64,000 nucleotides of DNA from Kitasatospora xanthocidica (lineage in GTDB: Bacteria > Actinomycetota > Actinomycetes > Streptomycetales > Streptomycetaceae), in the NCBI RefSeq assembly GCF_014656195.1, contig NZ_BNBY01000002.1, forward strand, positions 218,351 to 282,350, in the 5' to 3' direction. Positions 1-8,332 of the stretch are shown here, in pieces; positions within the stretch are counted from its first letter, which is position 1; every line of letters begins with the position of its first letter. A program made the translations under genes and the position numbers. The notes beneath the pieces are model-generated. The model was not told the DNA's origin and made no database searches. It saw only the letters and a list, made by a program, of their open reading frames with translations.

Positions 1-263
1 AAGACCTCGGTGCGCTTGCCGATCTCGGAGAGGAAGCCCGCCCGGGTGTACCGCGAGACCTCGTCGGTGACCTCGAAGTAGCCGTACGCGCCGGAGCCGC
101 GGGCGTGCACCACGCGCTCCGGGATGCGCTCGCGGTTGAACCGGGCCAGCTTCTCCAGCAGCTGCTGGTCCTGGATCAGCAGCGGGCCGTACTCGCCGGC
201 CGAGGCCGAGTTCTGGTTGTCGGCGATCGGGGCGCCGGACTCCGTGGTCAGGATCTTGGACAT
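1..263 (-). CDS. katA: Catalase, N-terminal part (runs off the left edge)
   Basis: The first 87 codons of a monofunctional haem catalase are present; the gene continues beyond base 1. The translation contains the catalase hallmarks [20 protein letters not shown] and [20 protein letters not shown]; the His of VVHARG is the conserved distal haem catalytic residue of the family. ATG at 263 is preceded by GAAGGA at a good distance. It detoxifies hydrogen peroxide in the cytoplasm. It lies 105 bp downstream of allantoicase on the same strand, so it may be read from the allantoin operon; urate oxidase in this window makes peroxide, which would explain the link (inference). Confidence 0.93.
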   Translation of the reverse strand, partial: MSKILTTESGAPIADNQNSASAGEYGPLLIQDQQLLEKLARFNRERIPERVVHARGSGAYGYFEVTDEVSRYTRAGFLSEIGKRTEV

Positions 264-368
264 GGAGGGTCCTTCAGGTGTCGATAAGGGCGGTGCGTGG
301 AGAGGGGTCTGACCGATCGTCAGGAGGAGGCCTCAGATGCGGCCTCGGGTGCGGCCTCAGGTACGGCC

Positions 369-1628
369 TCAGACGCCGAGCAGGCGCCAGACCGCCGAGC
401 GGCGGCGGGAGGAGTGCTCGCCGTCGGGGCCGTCGGCCGGCCGGAGCGCTGCGACGGCGGCGCCGGCCGCGGCCGGGTCCGCCAGCGGGCGGGCGGCGGC
501 CAGGGCGGCGGCCTCGTCCGCGGTCAGCCCGGCCTCGGTGAGGGCCGCGGCGGCCTCGGCGGCCGGGACGGCGTCGAACCAGCGCAGCGCGAGGGCCGCG
601 CGGCCGGCCTCGGTGAGGCGGCCGGTGAGCCGGAGGCGGGCGAGCCCGCCGTCCGGGTAGACGTTGATGCGCACGTGGGTCACCGGGCGGCCCGGGTCGA
701 GCCGGAAGCGGTGCCGGGTGTCGGGCTGCAGCCGGGTGCGCGGCAGCAGCTCGAACCATTCGCCGTCGGCCGGGTCCGCCCCGGTCGAGGCGTCGAAGCC
801 GATCAGGTCGGCCCAGCCGGGGGCGTTGGCGACGAAGTGGGTGGTGTCCACCTCGGCGGCCAGGACCTCGCCGCCCCCGGCCAGGGCGATCTGCACCCAG
901 TCGTTGGCCTTGTCGCGCCGACGCCGGGTCTCCCAGCCCTCGCCCATGACGGAGGCGCGGCCGGGAGCGTTCAGGTTGTGCGGGGAGGAGAAGTAGCGGT
1001 CGGACGCCGCCTCGGCCACGCCGCCGTACTCCTGGGCGGCCAGGTCGAAGGTGAGGCCGTCCAGTTCGCGCGGGTCGGGCAGCACCTCGCCGTGCACCCG
1101 CAGCCGGGCCACGCCGCCGTCCGGGAAGATGTTGAGCCGTACGTGGGTGTAGCGGGTGGCGTCCTCGACGGCGAACTCGTGGGCGGTGTTCCCCCGCAGC
1201 GGGGTGCGCGGCACGATCGCGGTCCACTCGGCGTCCGCCAGTTCCTCGGGCGAGGGGTGGCCGGGTACGGACGCGGCCTCGACGGAGCCGGACTCCGGGT
1301 AGTTGCCGGTGAAGTGGGCGGTGTCCACGATGACGCCGCGGATCACGCCGCCGACGCCGAGCCGGACGACCGCCCAGTCGTGGTCCAGGTCGGTGGGGTG
1401 CGGCTGCTCGGCGGAGACGCCGCGGCGGCGCTTGGACTCCCAGCCGTCCATGATCTGGCCCTTGTGGCCGAAGGTGTGCGGGCGGAACTCGGCGGGCTTG
1501 GCGACCAACAGGTTCTCCGCGTCCGCGAAGGTGTCCTCGTTGGTGGCGACGACGCCCGCGCCGAGCAGCCGGGAGGCCAGGTTGACCAGCTCGGTGAAGG
1601 GAGCGCTCGGGGTGTCGGCAGTGGTCAC
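369..1628 (-). CDS. alc: Allantoicase
   Basis: Allantoicase (allantoate amidinohydrolase) splits allantoate into ureidoglycolate and urea. The 419-aa protein shows the family's internal duplication: two allantoicase domains, each with an IMDGWE/VMGEGWETRRRR-type segment (around residues 59 and 232) and a THVR-N-(I/V)-(F/Y)-PDGG-xARLR segment (around residues 165 and 322). Length is slightly above the usual 330-400 aa. Start is GTG at 1628 with GAGGAGAG just upstream. It follows allantoinase after 90 bp of tandem-repeat DNA and is probably cotranscribed from the allantoinase promoter. Confidence 0.95.
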   Translation of the reverse strand: MTTADTPSAPFTELVNLASRLLGAGVVATNEDTFADAENLLVAKPAEFRPHTFGHKGQIMDGWESKRRRGVSAEQPHPTDLDHDWAVVRLGVGGVIRGVIVDTAHFTGNYPESGSVEAASVPGHPSPEELADAEWTAIVPRTPLRGNTAHEFAVEDATRYTHVRLNIFPDGGVARLRVHGEVLPDPRELDGLTFDLAAQEYGGVAEAASDRYFSSPHNLNAPGRASVMGEGWETRRRRDKANDWVQIALAGGGEVLAAEVDTTHFVANAPGWADLIGFDASTGADPADGEWFELLPRTRLQPDTRHRFRLDPGRPVTHVRINVYPDGGLARLRLTGRLTEAGRAALALRWFDAVPAAEAAAALTEAGLTADEAAALAAARPLADPAAAGAAVAALRPADGPDGEHSSRRRSAVWRLLGV

Positions 1629-1644
1629 TGGCTCTCCTCAGGAG

Positions 1645-1745
1645 GCGGTGTCGGTTCGGAAGGCTCGGAAAGCGGTGTCGGTTCGGACGGCGCTGGCGGT
1701 TCAGAAGGCGCTGGCGGTTCAGAAGGCGCTGTCGGTTCGGCCGGC
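1645..1745. repeat. Imperfect 18-bp tandem repeat between allantoinase and allantoicase
   Basis: GGTTC(A/G)GAAGGCGCTGG-type units recur every 18 bp, the clearest at about 1690-1707 and 1708-1725, with degenerate copies on both sides. The repeat spans the stop codon region and the last codons of allantoinase. No function is evident; similar tracts follow several other genes in this window. Confidence 0.7.
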
Positions 1746-3161
1746 GCTGTCGGAAAGGGAGTCGGCGGGCCGGACGAGCTGCCGGCCGAAGGGCCGGGCG
1801 CCGGTGTCCACCTCGCGGCCGCGCAGCCAGGTGCCGCGCACCGCGCCGGTGAGGGTCCGGCCCGCGTACGGGGTCACGGGGTTGCGGTGGTGCAGGCCGC
1901 TCGCCCGGACGGCGAACTCGCCGTCGGGGTCGAAGGCGACCAGGTCGGCGTCGTGGCCGGGGGCGATGGCGCCCTTGGTGCCGGTGAGGCCGACCAGTTC
2001 GGCCGGTCCGGCGGACATCCAGCGCACCACGTCGGACAGGCTGTGGCCGCGGCGGCGGGCCTCCGTCCAGACGGCCGGCAGGCCGAGCTGCAGCGAGGCG
2101 ATCCCGCCCCAGGCGGCCGCGAAGTCCCCGCTGCCGCCGTACTCGGGCAGCAGCTTGAGGTCGGGGGTGGACGGCGAGTGGTCGGAGACGACGGCGATGA
2201 ACTCGCCGTTCGCCAGGGCCTCCCAGAGCGCGTCCCGGTTGGACTCGTCGCGGATCGGCGGGCAGCACTTGAAGGCGGTGTCGCCGTCGGGCACCTGCTC
2301 GGCCGCGAGGGTCAGGTAGTGCGGACAGGTCTCGGCGGTCACCCGGACGCCGTCCTCGCGCGCCCGGCGCAGCAGCGGCAGGACGGCGGCGGAGGAGACG
2401 TGCAGGATGTGGACCCGGGCGCCGGTGCGCCGGGCCGTGTCCAGCAGGTGGGCGACGGCCGCGGTCTCCGCGTCGGCGGGGCGGGAGGCGAGGAAGTCCC
2501 GGTAGTGGACGCCGGGTTGCTGCGGGGCGGCGGCGAGGACGGCCGGGTCCTCGGCGTGGATGATCGCCAGTGCGCCGATCCGGGCCTGCTCGGCCAGCGC
2601 GGCCTCCAGGTCGGGGCCCTCGACGTGCGGGAACTCGTCCACGCCGGAGGGGGCGAGGAAGCTCTTGAAGCCGAACACGCCCTCGCGGTACAGGGGTTCG
2701 AGGTCCGCGACGTTGCCCGGGACGGCGCCGCCCCAGAAGCCGAGGTCGACCCAGGCCTGGCCCTCGGCGGTCTTCCGCTTGACCCGCAGTCCCTCCACCG
2801 TGGTGGTGGGCGGGATCGAGTTGAGCGGCATGTCGATGATCGTGGTGACACCGCCGGCCGCGGCGGCCCGGGTGGCGGTGGCGAAACCCTCCCACTCGGT
2901 GCGGCCGGGCTCGTTGACGTGCACGTGGGTGTCGACCAGGCCGGGCAGCAGAGCGGTGTCGCCGAGGTCGACGAGCTCGCGGTCGAGGAGCTCGCGGTCG
3001 GCGAGTTCGCGGTCGGCGAGCTTGCGGTCGCCGACCGCGAGCGAGCCGTGGGCGACGACCCGCTCGATCCTCCCGTCCCGGATCAGCACGTCCGCGGGGC
3101 GCTCTCCGTCGGGCAGGACCACCCGCCGGGAGCGGATCACCGTGGGTTGGCTGAAAGGCAT
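1719..3161 (-). CDS. allB: Allantoinase
   Basis: Allantoinase hydrolyses allantoin to allantoate. The protein (480 aa) is a cyclic amidohydrolase with [10 protein letters not shown] (HxH metal ligands, residues 79-81), GFKSFL (carboxylated Lys about 166), IIHAED (His about 202), HILHVSS and VVSDHSPS, the full two-metal ligand set of the dihydroorotase/allantoinase family. ATG at 3161 follows GGAGG. Oddities: residues 45-64 are four tandem DR(E/K)L(A/L/V) pentapeptides inserted before the catalytic barrel, and the C-terminal tail runs into an 18-bp tandem repeat that carries the stop codon. First gene after a promoter with an AllR-like operator; allantoicase and probably catalase follow. Confidence 0.95.
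   Translation of the reverse strand: MPFSQPTVIRSRRVVLPDGERPADVLIRDGRIERVVAHGSLAVGDRKLADRELADRELLDRELVDLGDTALLPGLVDTHVHVNEPGRTEWEGFATATRAAAAGGVTTIIDMPLNSIPPTTTVEGLRVKRKTAEGQAWVDLGFWGGAVPGNVADLEPLYREGVFGFKSFLAPSGVDEFPHVEGPDLEAALAEQARIGALAIIHAEDPAVLAAAPQQPGVHYRDFLASRPADAETAAVAHLLDTARRTGARVHILHVSSAAVLPLLRRAREDGVRVTAETCPHYLTLAAEQVPDGDTAFKCCPPIRDESNRDALWEALANGEFIAVVSDHSPSTPDLKLLPEYGGSGDFAAAWGGIASLQLGLPAVWTEARRRGHSLSDVVRWMSAGPAELVGLTGTKGAIAPGHDADLVAFDPDGEFAVRASGLHHRNPVTPYAGRTLTGAVRGTWLRGREVDTGARPFGRQLVRPADSLSDSAGRTDSAF
2970..3029 (-). repeat. Coding 15-bp tandem repeat in allantoinase (DRELA x4)
   Basis: Four consecutive 15-bp units encode [15 protein letters not shown] and DRELV (residues 45-64). 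The units lie in the N-terminal beta-sandwich part, upstream of the HxH motif, where family members usually have a short loop. The sequence suggests slippage expansion; a charged surface loop would be tolerated. Confidence 0.85.
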
Positions 3162-3237
3162 GGGAGACCTCCGGAACCTGGGAGTCGGGGGTGGTTGGGG
3201 GGTGGGCCGGACCCGGGGAGGTGAGGGATTGCCGGGG

Positions 3238-3267
3238 AGCCTAGGCCCGCCTTCAACAAAACGTCAA
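3238..3267 (-). promoter_or_regulatory. Allantoinase promoter with AllR-like operator
   Basis: On the minus strand TTGACG (3262-3267) and TAGGCT (3238-3243) are separated by 18 bp, a good HrdB-type promoter about 75 nt upstream of allB. The plus-strand sequence at 3253-3267 is TCAACAAAACGTCAA, an imperfect copy (two mismatches in the right arm) of the TCAAC-N5-GTTGA repeat found at three other catabolic promoters here; it covers the -35 box, as expected for a repressor site. Confidence 0.7.
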
Positions 3268-3286
3268 TGGATGAACGTACGAGGGC

Positions 3287-4429
3287 TCAGCCCGGCAGCA
3301 GCTCTCCGGCCAACTTCTCCCCCGCCACCTCGGCCAGCTCGGCGGCCCTGGTCATGCTGTCCCCCGGCTGTTCGGCCAGGTCGGTCAGCGCGATCGCGGC
3401 GGCGAAGCCGGCCGCCCGCCACTCGGGTTCGGCGAGTTCCAGCCGACCTGCCACGGCGGCCACCCGAACCCCCGCCCGGGCGGCCGCCGCGGCGACTCCG
3501 GCGGGGGCCTTGCCGTGGAGCGTCTGTGCGTCCAGGCAGCCCTCGCCGGTCACGACGAGGCGTGCCCCACGCACGGCCTCGTCGAAGCCCAGCAGGTCGA
3601 GCAGCAGCTCGATGCCGGGTCGCATGGTGGCGCCGAGCAGGGCGAGGGCGGCGAAACCCACCCCGCCCGCGGCGCCGGCACCGGGGGCCTCCCTGAGGTC
3701 CCGGCCGGTGACCCCGGCGACCAGGTCGGCGAACCGGGCCAGGCCTTCCTCCAGGACCACCAGGTCGTCCTCGTCGGCGCCCTTCTGCGGGCCGTAGACG
3801 GCGGCGGCGCCGCGCGGCCCGAGCAGCGGGTTGTCCACGTCGCAGGCGACCACGATCTCGACACCGCCCAGCGCGTCGGCCAGCGGCCCCGGGTCGATCT
3901 CCGCGAGCCTGCGCAACGCGGCCCCGCCGGGCGGGAGTTCGGCGCCGTCGGCGTCGCGCAGGCGCATTCCGAGCGCCTGCACCATGCCCGCGCCGCCGTC
4001 CGTACCGGCACTGCCGCCGAGGCCCAGCACGATCCGCTTGACGCCGAGCGACACGGCCCGGGCGATCAGCTGGCCGACCCCGAAGGACCCGGCCGTGAGC
4101 GGGGCGGTCCGGCCGCCGGGCAGCCGGGCGAGCCCGGAGGCCTGCGCCAGCTCGACCACGGCGGTGTCGCCCTTGACGGCGAGCGCGGCGTCCACCGGCA
4201 GGCCGGTCGGGCCGGCCACCTTGGCGGGGACGCGGTCGAAGCCGGCCGCGAGCGCGGCGGCCAGGGTCCCCTCGCCGCCGTCCGCGACGGGCAGCTCCCG
4301 CACCTCGGTACCGGGCGCGACGCGGCGGATGCCGGCGGCGATCCGGGCCGCGACCTCGGCGCCCTCCAGGGTGCCCTTGAACTTGTCGGGGGCGACGACC
4401 ACATGGCCCTGGTGAGGGGTGGGGGGCAT
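3287..4429 (-). CDS. Glycerate kinase
   Basis: Phosphorylates glycerate made from glyoxylate via tartronate semialdehyde, feeding glycolysis. The 380-aa protein is a GarK/GlxK-family kinase: N-terminal VVVAPDKFKGTLEG, VADGGEGT, LGLGGSAGTDGG (nucleotide-binding glycine motif) and VTGEGCLDAQT are all present. ATG at 4429 is preceded by GAGGA; an upstream in-frame start at 4507 would add residues encoded by a 20-bp tandem repeat and is unlikely. It sits 125 bp before the allantoinase promoter and downstream of the tartronate-semialdehyde reductase gene, beyond two hairpins, so it may have its own promoter. Confidence 0.93.
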   Translation of the reverse strand: MPPTPHQGHVVVAPDKFKGTLEGAEVAARIAAGIRRVAPGTEVRELPVADGGEGTLAAALAAGFDRVPAKVAGPTGLPVDAALAVKGDTAVVELAQASGLARLPGGRTAPLTAGSFGVGQLIARAVSLGVKRIVLGLGGSAGTDGGAGMVQALGMRLRDADGAELPPGGAALRRLAEIDPGPLADALGGVEIVVACDVDNPLLGPRGAAAVYGPQKGADEDDLVVLEEGLARFADLVAGVTGRDLREAPGAGAAGGVGFAALALLGATMRPGIELLLDLLGFDEAVRGARLVVTGEGCLDAQTLHGKAPAGVAAAAARAGVRVAAVAGRLELAEPEWRAAGFAAAIALTDLAEQPGDSMTRAAELAEVAGEKLAGELLPG

Positions 4430-4480
4430 GGTGCGGTCCTCGCTTCCGTACGGGTCTGGCGGCGGTACTGCGACGTGCGT

Positions 4481-4540
4481 CAAGCATGTGCCCGGGACGT
4501 CAAGCATGTGCCCGGGACGTCAAGCATGTGCCCGGGAATC
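4481..4540. repeat. Three-copy 20-bp tandem repeat upstream of glycerate kinase
   Basis: The unit CAAGCATGTGCCCGGGACGT occurs at 4481-4500 and 4501-4520 exactly, and at 4521-4540 with changes in its last bases. It lies 50-110 bp upstream of the glycerate kinase start, in a 423-bp gene-free stretch (4430-4852) that otherwise holds only GC-rich DNA and two terminator-like hairpins. It could be a regulator-binding array or simple slippage; no known consensus was recognised. Confidence 0.85.
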
Positions 4541-4790
4541 GGGGGGTGCGACCCCCTCCCCGCCGTTCCCCCCGTCCCGCTTCCGACGTACGGGGGGCTC
4601 CCCTCGGCGGGGAGGGGGCCAGGCGACGCGTGGGCACGACCGAAGTGCCCCCTCGGGAGGGGAACGCGTCACCGGTTGGTTCGACCGGCGGGCGGGCGGA
4701 TGAGCCCCGGCCCGCGCGCCGGTCGGGTCCGGCCTCCTGACGGCGCGGGCACGACCGGATGGGTACACGCCGCCAGGAGGAGCTTTGGGG

Positions 4791-4845
4791 CCGGGGGCTC
4801 CGCTGGGGAGCCCCCGGTGTTTGCGGGGCTCCCGAGCGGAGCCCC
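4791..4845. terminator. Two adjacent terminator-like hairpins after glxR
   Basis: CCGGGGGCTC (4791-4800) pairs perfectly with GAGCCCCCGG (4808-4817), and GGGGCTCC (4825-4832) pairs with GGAGCCCC (4838-4845). They lie directly downstream of the minus-strand reductase gene (stop at 4853). There is no U-tract, which is common for actinobacterial terminators. Confidence 0.65.
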
Positions 4846-4852
4846 GACGGTG

Positions 4853-5740
4853 TTACGCGACCTCGCGGCCGGAGAGCCGCTCGACGCCGCGCAGCAGCGC
4901 CGAGTGGTCGAGGGAGCCGTCGCCGTTGGCGCGGGCGGAGGCGACCAGCTGGGCCACCACGGCGCCGACCGGCAGCGCGGCGCCCACGGCGCGGGCGGCG
5001 TCGGTGACGATGCCCATGTCCTTGTGGTGCAGGTCGATCCGGAAGCCGGGGGCGAACTCGCGGTTCAGCATGTTCGCCTTCTTGCGGTTGAGCACGGTCG
5101 AGCCGGCCAGGCCGCCGCCGAGCACGTCCAGCGCGGCCCCGAGGTCGACGCCGGCGTTCTCCAGGAACACCACGGCCTCGGCGAGCACCTGGATGTTCAC
5201 GGCGACGATCAGCTGGTTGGCGGCCTTGACGGTCTGGCCGGCGCCGGCCGGGCCGACGTGGACGACCGTGGTGCCGAGCGCGTCGAACAGCGGCTTGGCC
5301 TCGGCGAAGTCCTCGGCGGCGCCGCCGACCATGATCGACAGGACGGCCTCGACGGCGCCGGCCTCGCCGCCGGAGACCGGCGCGTCCAGGGTGCGGACGC
5401 CCCTCTCCTTGGCGGCGGCCTCGACCTTGATCGAGGTCTGCGGGGTGATCGAGGACATGTCGATCACCAGGGTGCCGGGCGCGGCGTTCTCCAGCACGCC
5501 GCCCTCGCCGAGGATGACCTGCTCGACCTGGGGGTCGGCCGGGACCATGGTGATGACCACCTCGGCGTCCTTCACCGCCTCGGCGATGGAGGCGGCGCCG
5601 TGGCCGCCGGCCGCGACCAGGGCGTCGATCTGCGGCTGGGTGAGGTTGAAGCCGGTGACGTGGTGGCCGGCCTTGACCAGGTTGGCGGCCATCGGGCTGC
5701 CCATGATGCCGAGGCCGATGAAGGCGATCTTGCGGCTCAT
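4853..5740 (-). CDS. glxR: 2-hydroxy-3-oxopropionate (tartronate semialdehyde) reductase
   Basis: Reduces tartronate semialdehyde to glycerate with NAD(P)H, the second step of the glycerate branch of glyoxylate use. The 295-aa protein is a beta-hydroxyacid dehydrogenase: GLGIMGSPMAANLVKAGH (dinucleotide fold, residues 7-24), DAPVSGGEAGA (substrate loop), GAGQTVKAANQL (catalytic Lys) and a KDMGI segment near the C-terminus. ATG at 5740 has AAGGA upstream. It follows the hydroxypyruvate-isomerase-like gene with 57 bp between, so the two are probably cotranscribed. Confidence 0.95.
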   Translation of the reverse strand: MSRKIAFIGLGIMGSPMAANLVKAGHHVTGFNLTQPQIDALVAAGGHGAASIAEAVKDAEVVITMVPADPQVEQVILGEGGVLENAAPGTLVIDMSSITPQTSIKVEAAAKERGVRTLDAPVSGGEAGAVEAVLSIMVGGAAEDFAEAKPLFDALGTTVVHVGPAGAGQTVKAANQLIVAVNIQVLAEAVVFLENAGVDLGAALDVLGGGLAGSTVLNRKKANMLNREFAPGFRIDLHHKDMGIVTDAARAVGAALPVGAVVAQLVASARANGDGSLDHSALLRGVERLSGREVA

Positions 5741-5797
5741 CGCGTCGAGTTCCTTACGTCGTTCGTGGGGTGGGGAGGCTTGTGGGCGCTCGGGGGC

Positions 5798-6646
5798 CTA
5801 GGCCTGGGCGCCGCGCAGCTCGCGCGGCAGCCACCCGAAGCTGTCGGCGCTGACGCCGGTGGAGGGGCGGTACTCCAGGCCGATCGGGCCCGTGTAGCCG
5901 GCGGCGGTGAGCCGGGCGAACAGGTCCTCGAAGTCCAGTCCGCCGGTGCCGGGCTCGTTGCGGCCCGGGTTGTCGGCGATCTGCACGTGGCCGATGCGGT
6001 CGGCGTGGGTGTCGATGACCCGGGCGAGGTCCTCGCCGTTCTTGGCCAGGTGGTAGAGGTCGCACAGGAACCTGGCGTTGCCCAGGCCGGTGGCGGCGTT
6101 GACCTTGTCGACCACCTCGACCGCGGCGTCGGCCGAGACCAGCGGGTAGTCCGGGGACTCGGCCGCGTTCAGGGCCTCGATCAGCAGGATCGCGCCGACC
6201 TCGTGCGCGGCCTTGGCCGCGATCACCAGGTTCTCCAGGGCGAGCGCGTCCTGCTCGGCCGGGTCCACGCCCTCGACCCGGTTGCCGTAGAGCGCGTTGA
6301 GCGCCTTGGTGCCGAGCGAGGCGGCGAGCTCCGCGGCGACCGGGACGTTGGCCCGGAAGCGGTCCCGCTCGGACGGCACCGAGACGGTACCGCGGGCGCC
6401 CCGGCTCAGGTCGTCCAGGAAGTTGAGCCCGGTGAGCCGTACTCCGGCGTCGGTGAACGCCTTGCGGAGCGCATCCAGTTCGGCCGCGGAGGGGTCGTGC
6501 TCCTCACCGAAGGGCCACCAGAGCTCGGCGGCGGTGAAGCCGGCCGCGGCGGCCGCGGCGGGGCGCTCCAGAAGGGGCAGCTCGCCGAACAGGATCGACA
6601 GGTTGACCGTGTAGCGGTGCTTGGCAGCGGCCGTCACGTCACTCAC
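5798..6646 (-). CDS. hyi: Hydroxypyruvate isomerase-like TIM-barrel protein
   Basis: A 282-aa xylose-isomerase-like TIM barrel of the Hyi/OtnI family, which interconverts hydroxypyruvate and tartronate semialdehyde. Seen: RYTVNLSILFGELP at the N-terminus, LLIEALNA (Glu metal ligand), FLCDLYHLAKNGED, IGHVQIADNPGRNEPGTGG and IGLEYRPS, matching the family's catalytic set. Start is GTG at 6646; a second GTG at 6637 has GAGAGG at a better distance and may be the true start. First gene of a probable hyi-glxR unit behind a promoter with an AllR-like operator. Confidence 0.9.
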   Translation of the reverse strand: MSDVTAAAKHRYTVNLSILFGELPLLERPAAAAAAGFTAAELWWPFGEEHDPSAAELDALRKAFTDAGVRLTGLNFLDDLSRGARGTVSVPSERDRFRANVPVAAELAASLGTKALNALYGNRVEGVDPAEQDALALENLVIAAKAAHEVGAILLIEALNAAESPDYPLVSADAAVEVVDKVNAATGLGNARFLCDLYHLAKNGEDLARVIDTHADRIGHVQIADNPGRNEPGTGGLDFEDLFARLTAAGYTGPIGLEYRPSTGVSADSFGWLPRELRGAQA

Positions 6647-6693
6647 CTCTCATCTCTCTTCCGTCATCCGCAACTTCCACGATCCGGAAGAGG

Positions 6694-6761
6694 GATTCTG
6701 TGTGGTGGAAGCATCTCCGGACACTGAAGGACGTGTCAAGGGCGCCGCAACATTTTGTTGA
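6694..6761 (-). promoter_or_regulatory. hyi promoter region with AllR-like operator and second shared motif
   Basis: GCAACATTTTGTTGA (6747-6761) is a TCAAC-N5-GTTGA operator with one mismatch. On the minus strand TTGACA (6734-6739) is followed after 18 bp by a weak -10, GATGCT (6710-6715). Directly downstream the minus strand reads TCCACC-N2-ACAGAATC (6694-6709 region), a motif placed identically after the -10 of malate synthase. CTTCC-N7-GGAAG (6674-6690) is a further inverted repeat in the leader. Confidence 0.6.
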
Positions 6762-6851
6762 AGACGCCCGTGGGGTGCGCCGACACCGGGAACCACCCGT
6801 CCGATCGCCCAGCCCCTGCCCGCCCGCACCCCCGCTCGATACAGTGATGCC

Positions 6852-7106
6852 GTGCGATTGATGGTGGAGTTCACGACAGAACCGTTCGAACTGGACACGT
6901 TCCCCGAGCACGCCGCGGCGGCCCGCAAGGTCGTCGACGAGGCGGGCCTGGCCGTGTCGGTCGGCCCGTTCGGCACCGGCGCCGAGGGCGAGGCCGAGCA
7001 GGTCCTCGACGCGGTGACCAGGCTGCTCCGGGAGACCCTGGACGCCGGGGCGACCCGCATCTCGGTCCAGGTGAGCGTCCTGGGCGAGGAGGGCGGTACG
7101 CCGTGA
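6852..7106 (+). CDS. Thiamine-binding (MTH1187/YkoF-like) protein
   Basis: An 84-aa single ferredoxin-like domain of the MTH1187/YkoF family (formerly DUF77), members of which bind thiamine or other small ligands. The pattern VEFTTEPFEL...EHAAAARKVVDEAGL...VGPFGTGAEGEAEQVL...ISVQVSVL fits the family and its length. GTG at 6852. Its stop overlaps the start of the next gene by 4 nt (GTGA), so the two are translationally coupled. The link to purine breakdown is by position only. Confidence 0.75.
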   Translation: MRLMVEFTTEPFELDTFPEHAAAARKVVDEAGLAVSVGPFGTGAEGEAEQVLDAVTRLLRETLDAGATRISVQVSVLGEEGGTP

Positions 7107-7486
7107 CCGAGCAGCACGTGGAGCACCAGCTCGCCGCGGCGGTGAAGCCGCTGCTGGACGCGGTCGGCGCGACGCCCGTCCCGCTGGGCGAGGCGAAGGC
7201 CGAGGACGTCGTCCTGGAGTGGGAGGGCCGGCCGGCCCTGGCCGTCCGGCTGCCGCACCTGAGCAGTGCGCTGGACCGGCTGCTGGCCGAGATGGCCCGC
7301 CAGTTCGACGGCCGCCCGCTGGCCGAGCTGGACCGGCTGGAGAAGCAGCGGGTCGTCGCCCTGCTGGAGGAGCGCGGCGCCTTCACCGTCCGCCACGGCG
7401 TCGAGACGGTCGCCTCGGCCCTGGGCGTCAGCCGGTTCACGGTGTACAACTACCTGAACCGCCAGGACGGCTCGAAGACCTCCTGA
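7103..7486 (+). CDS. Small HTH_22/YheO-type DNA-binding protein
   Basis: 127 aa. The C-terminal half (about 72-122), KQRVVALLEERGAFTVRHG followed by VETVASALGVSRFTVYNYLNR, is a helix-turn-helix of the YheO/DauR C-terminal type. The N-terminal half has no recognised domain. GTG at 7103 overlaps the stop of the preceding gene. It sits directly upstream of the urate degradation genes but is separated from them by a promoter; it could be a local regulator or act with the MTH1187-like protein. Confidence 0.75.
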   Translation: MTEQHVEHQLAAAVKPLLDAVGATPVPLGEAKAEDVVLEWEGRPALAVRLPHLSSALDRLLAEMARQFDGRPLAELDRLEKQRVVALLEERGAFTVRHGVETVASALGVSRFTVYNYLNRQDGSKTS

Positions 7487-7638
7487 GAGCCGCCCCGGCG
7501 CCCTCGACGGAGACCTTCCGAACGGGTGACCCCGCCGGTACGGCCAGTCTGGACCGGCCCTCGGCGGGGCACACTTGGCGAATCGCACACGAAAGGGCCC
7601 GGCAGCGCGGGCCGGTTCAAAACGTAACCACCAACCGT

Positions 7639-7678
7639 TCAACAAAGTGTTGACGGCCGGGTGGGGTCGATCTAGCTT
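7639..7678 (+). promoter_or_regulatory. uraD promoter with perfect AllR-like operator
   Basis: TCAACAAAGTGTTGA (7639-7653) is a perfect 15-nt inverted repeat, the best copy in the window. It overlaps TTGACG (7650-7655), which is followed by 17 bp and TAGCTT (7673-7678), a good vegetative promoter about 35 nt upstream of the uraD start. A repressor bound here would block the -35 box. Confidence 0.78.
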
Positions 7679-7712
7679 TTCCGGGTGGCACCACTCTTCA
7701 GGAGGTCCACCC

Positions 7713-8216
7713 GTGACCAACCACCCCCACGCCCTTGACGCCCTGGCCGCGGCCGATGCCGCGGAACTGGAGGCGATCCTGCTGGAGGTATGCTCCAGCC
7801 CCCGTTGGGCCGCCGCGGTCGCGGCGGCCAAGCCCTGGTCCGACCGCGAGTCCCTGTTCGCCGCCAACGCGGCGGCCATGGCGTCACTGACGGCCGGGGA
7901 CCTGCGCGACGCGATGGCCGGCCACGCCCGGATCGGCACGCCCAAGGCGGGCGACGCCACCTCCGAGCGCGAGCAGGCCGGAATCCAGGGCGTGGACCGA
8001 GCGGTCCTCGACGAACTGCGCGAGGCCAACGCCGCCTACGAGGCGAAGTTCGGCCACGTGTTCCTGATCTGCGCGACCGGCCGCACCGCGACCGGCATGC
8101 TCGCCGCCCTGCGCGAACGCCACCCCAACGACGCCGCCACCGAGGCGGAGATCGTCCGCGGGGAGCTGCGCAAGATCAACGACATCCGGCTCGGCCGCCT
8201 GCTCGACGGTTCCTGA
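7713..8216 (+). CDS. uraD: OHCU decarboxylase
   Basis: 2-oxo-4-hydroxy-4-carboxy-5-ureidoimidazoline decarboxylase yields S-allantoin in the last step from urate. The 167-aa protein has EVCSSPRWAAAV, the catalytic-helix segment AGHARIGTP (His near residue 70), and FGHVFLICATGRTA with the C-terminal R.NDI..GRL segment, all typical of UraD. GTG at 7713 is chosen because GGAGG lies 7 nt upstream; starts further upstream would include the promoter. First gene of the uraD-uraH-urate oxidase series. Confidence 0.95.
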   Translation: MTNHPHALDALAAADAAELEAILLEVCSSPRWAAAVAAAKPWSDRESLFAANAAAMASLTAGDLRDAMAGHARIGTPKAGDATSEREQAGIQGVDRAVLDELREANAAYEAKFGHVFLICATGRTATGMLAALRERHPNDAATEAEIVRGELRKINDIRLGRLLDGS

Positions 8217-8332
8217 CACGTCACCGACACATTCCTGACGTACCGTCGTGGTTTCGTCGCGGTCGACCGCCGGGCATGTCGAACGCGATATGACGCACCA
8301 TCACATCTGCCATCAGTAAGGTCACTTCACCC

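Noticed and set aside
297..3224. Very long open frames opposite real genes (for example 975 aa here, 1142 aa at 56835-60263 minus, 1096 aa at 38252-41542 minus)
   Set aside because: They lie opposite clearly conserved enzymes, have Arg/Pro/Gly-rich translations without domains, and arise from the scarcity of stop codons in GC-rich DNA.
4481..4540. CRISPR-like array
   Set aside because: The 20-bp units abut directly without spacers and no cas genes are near.
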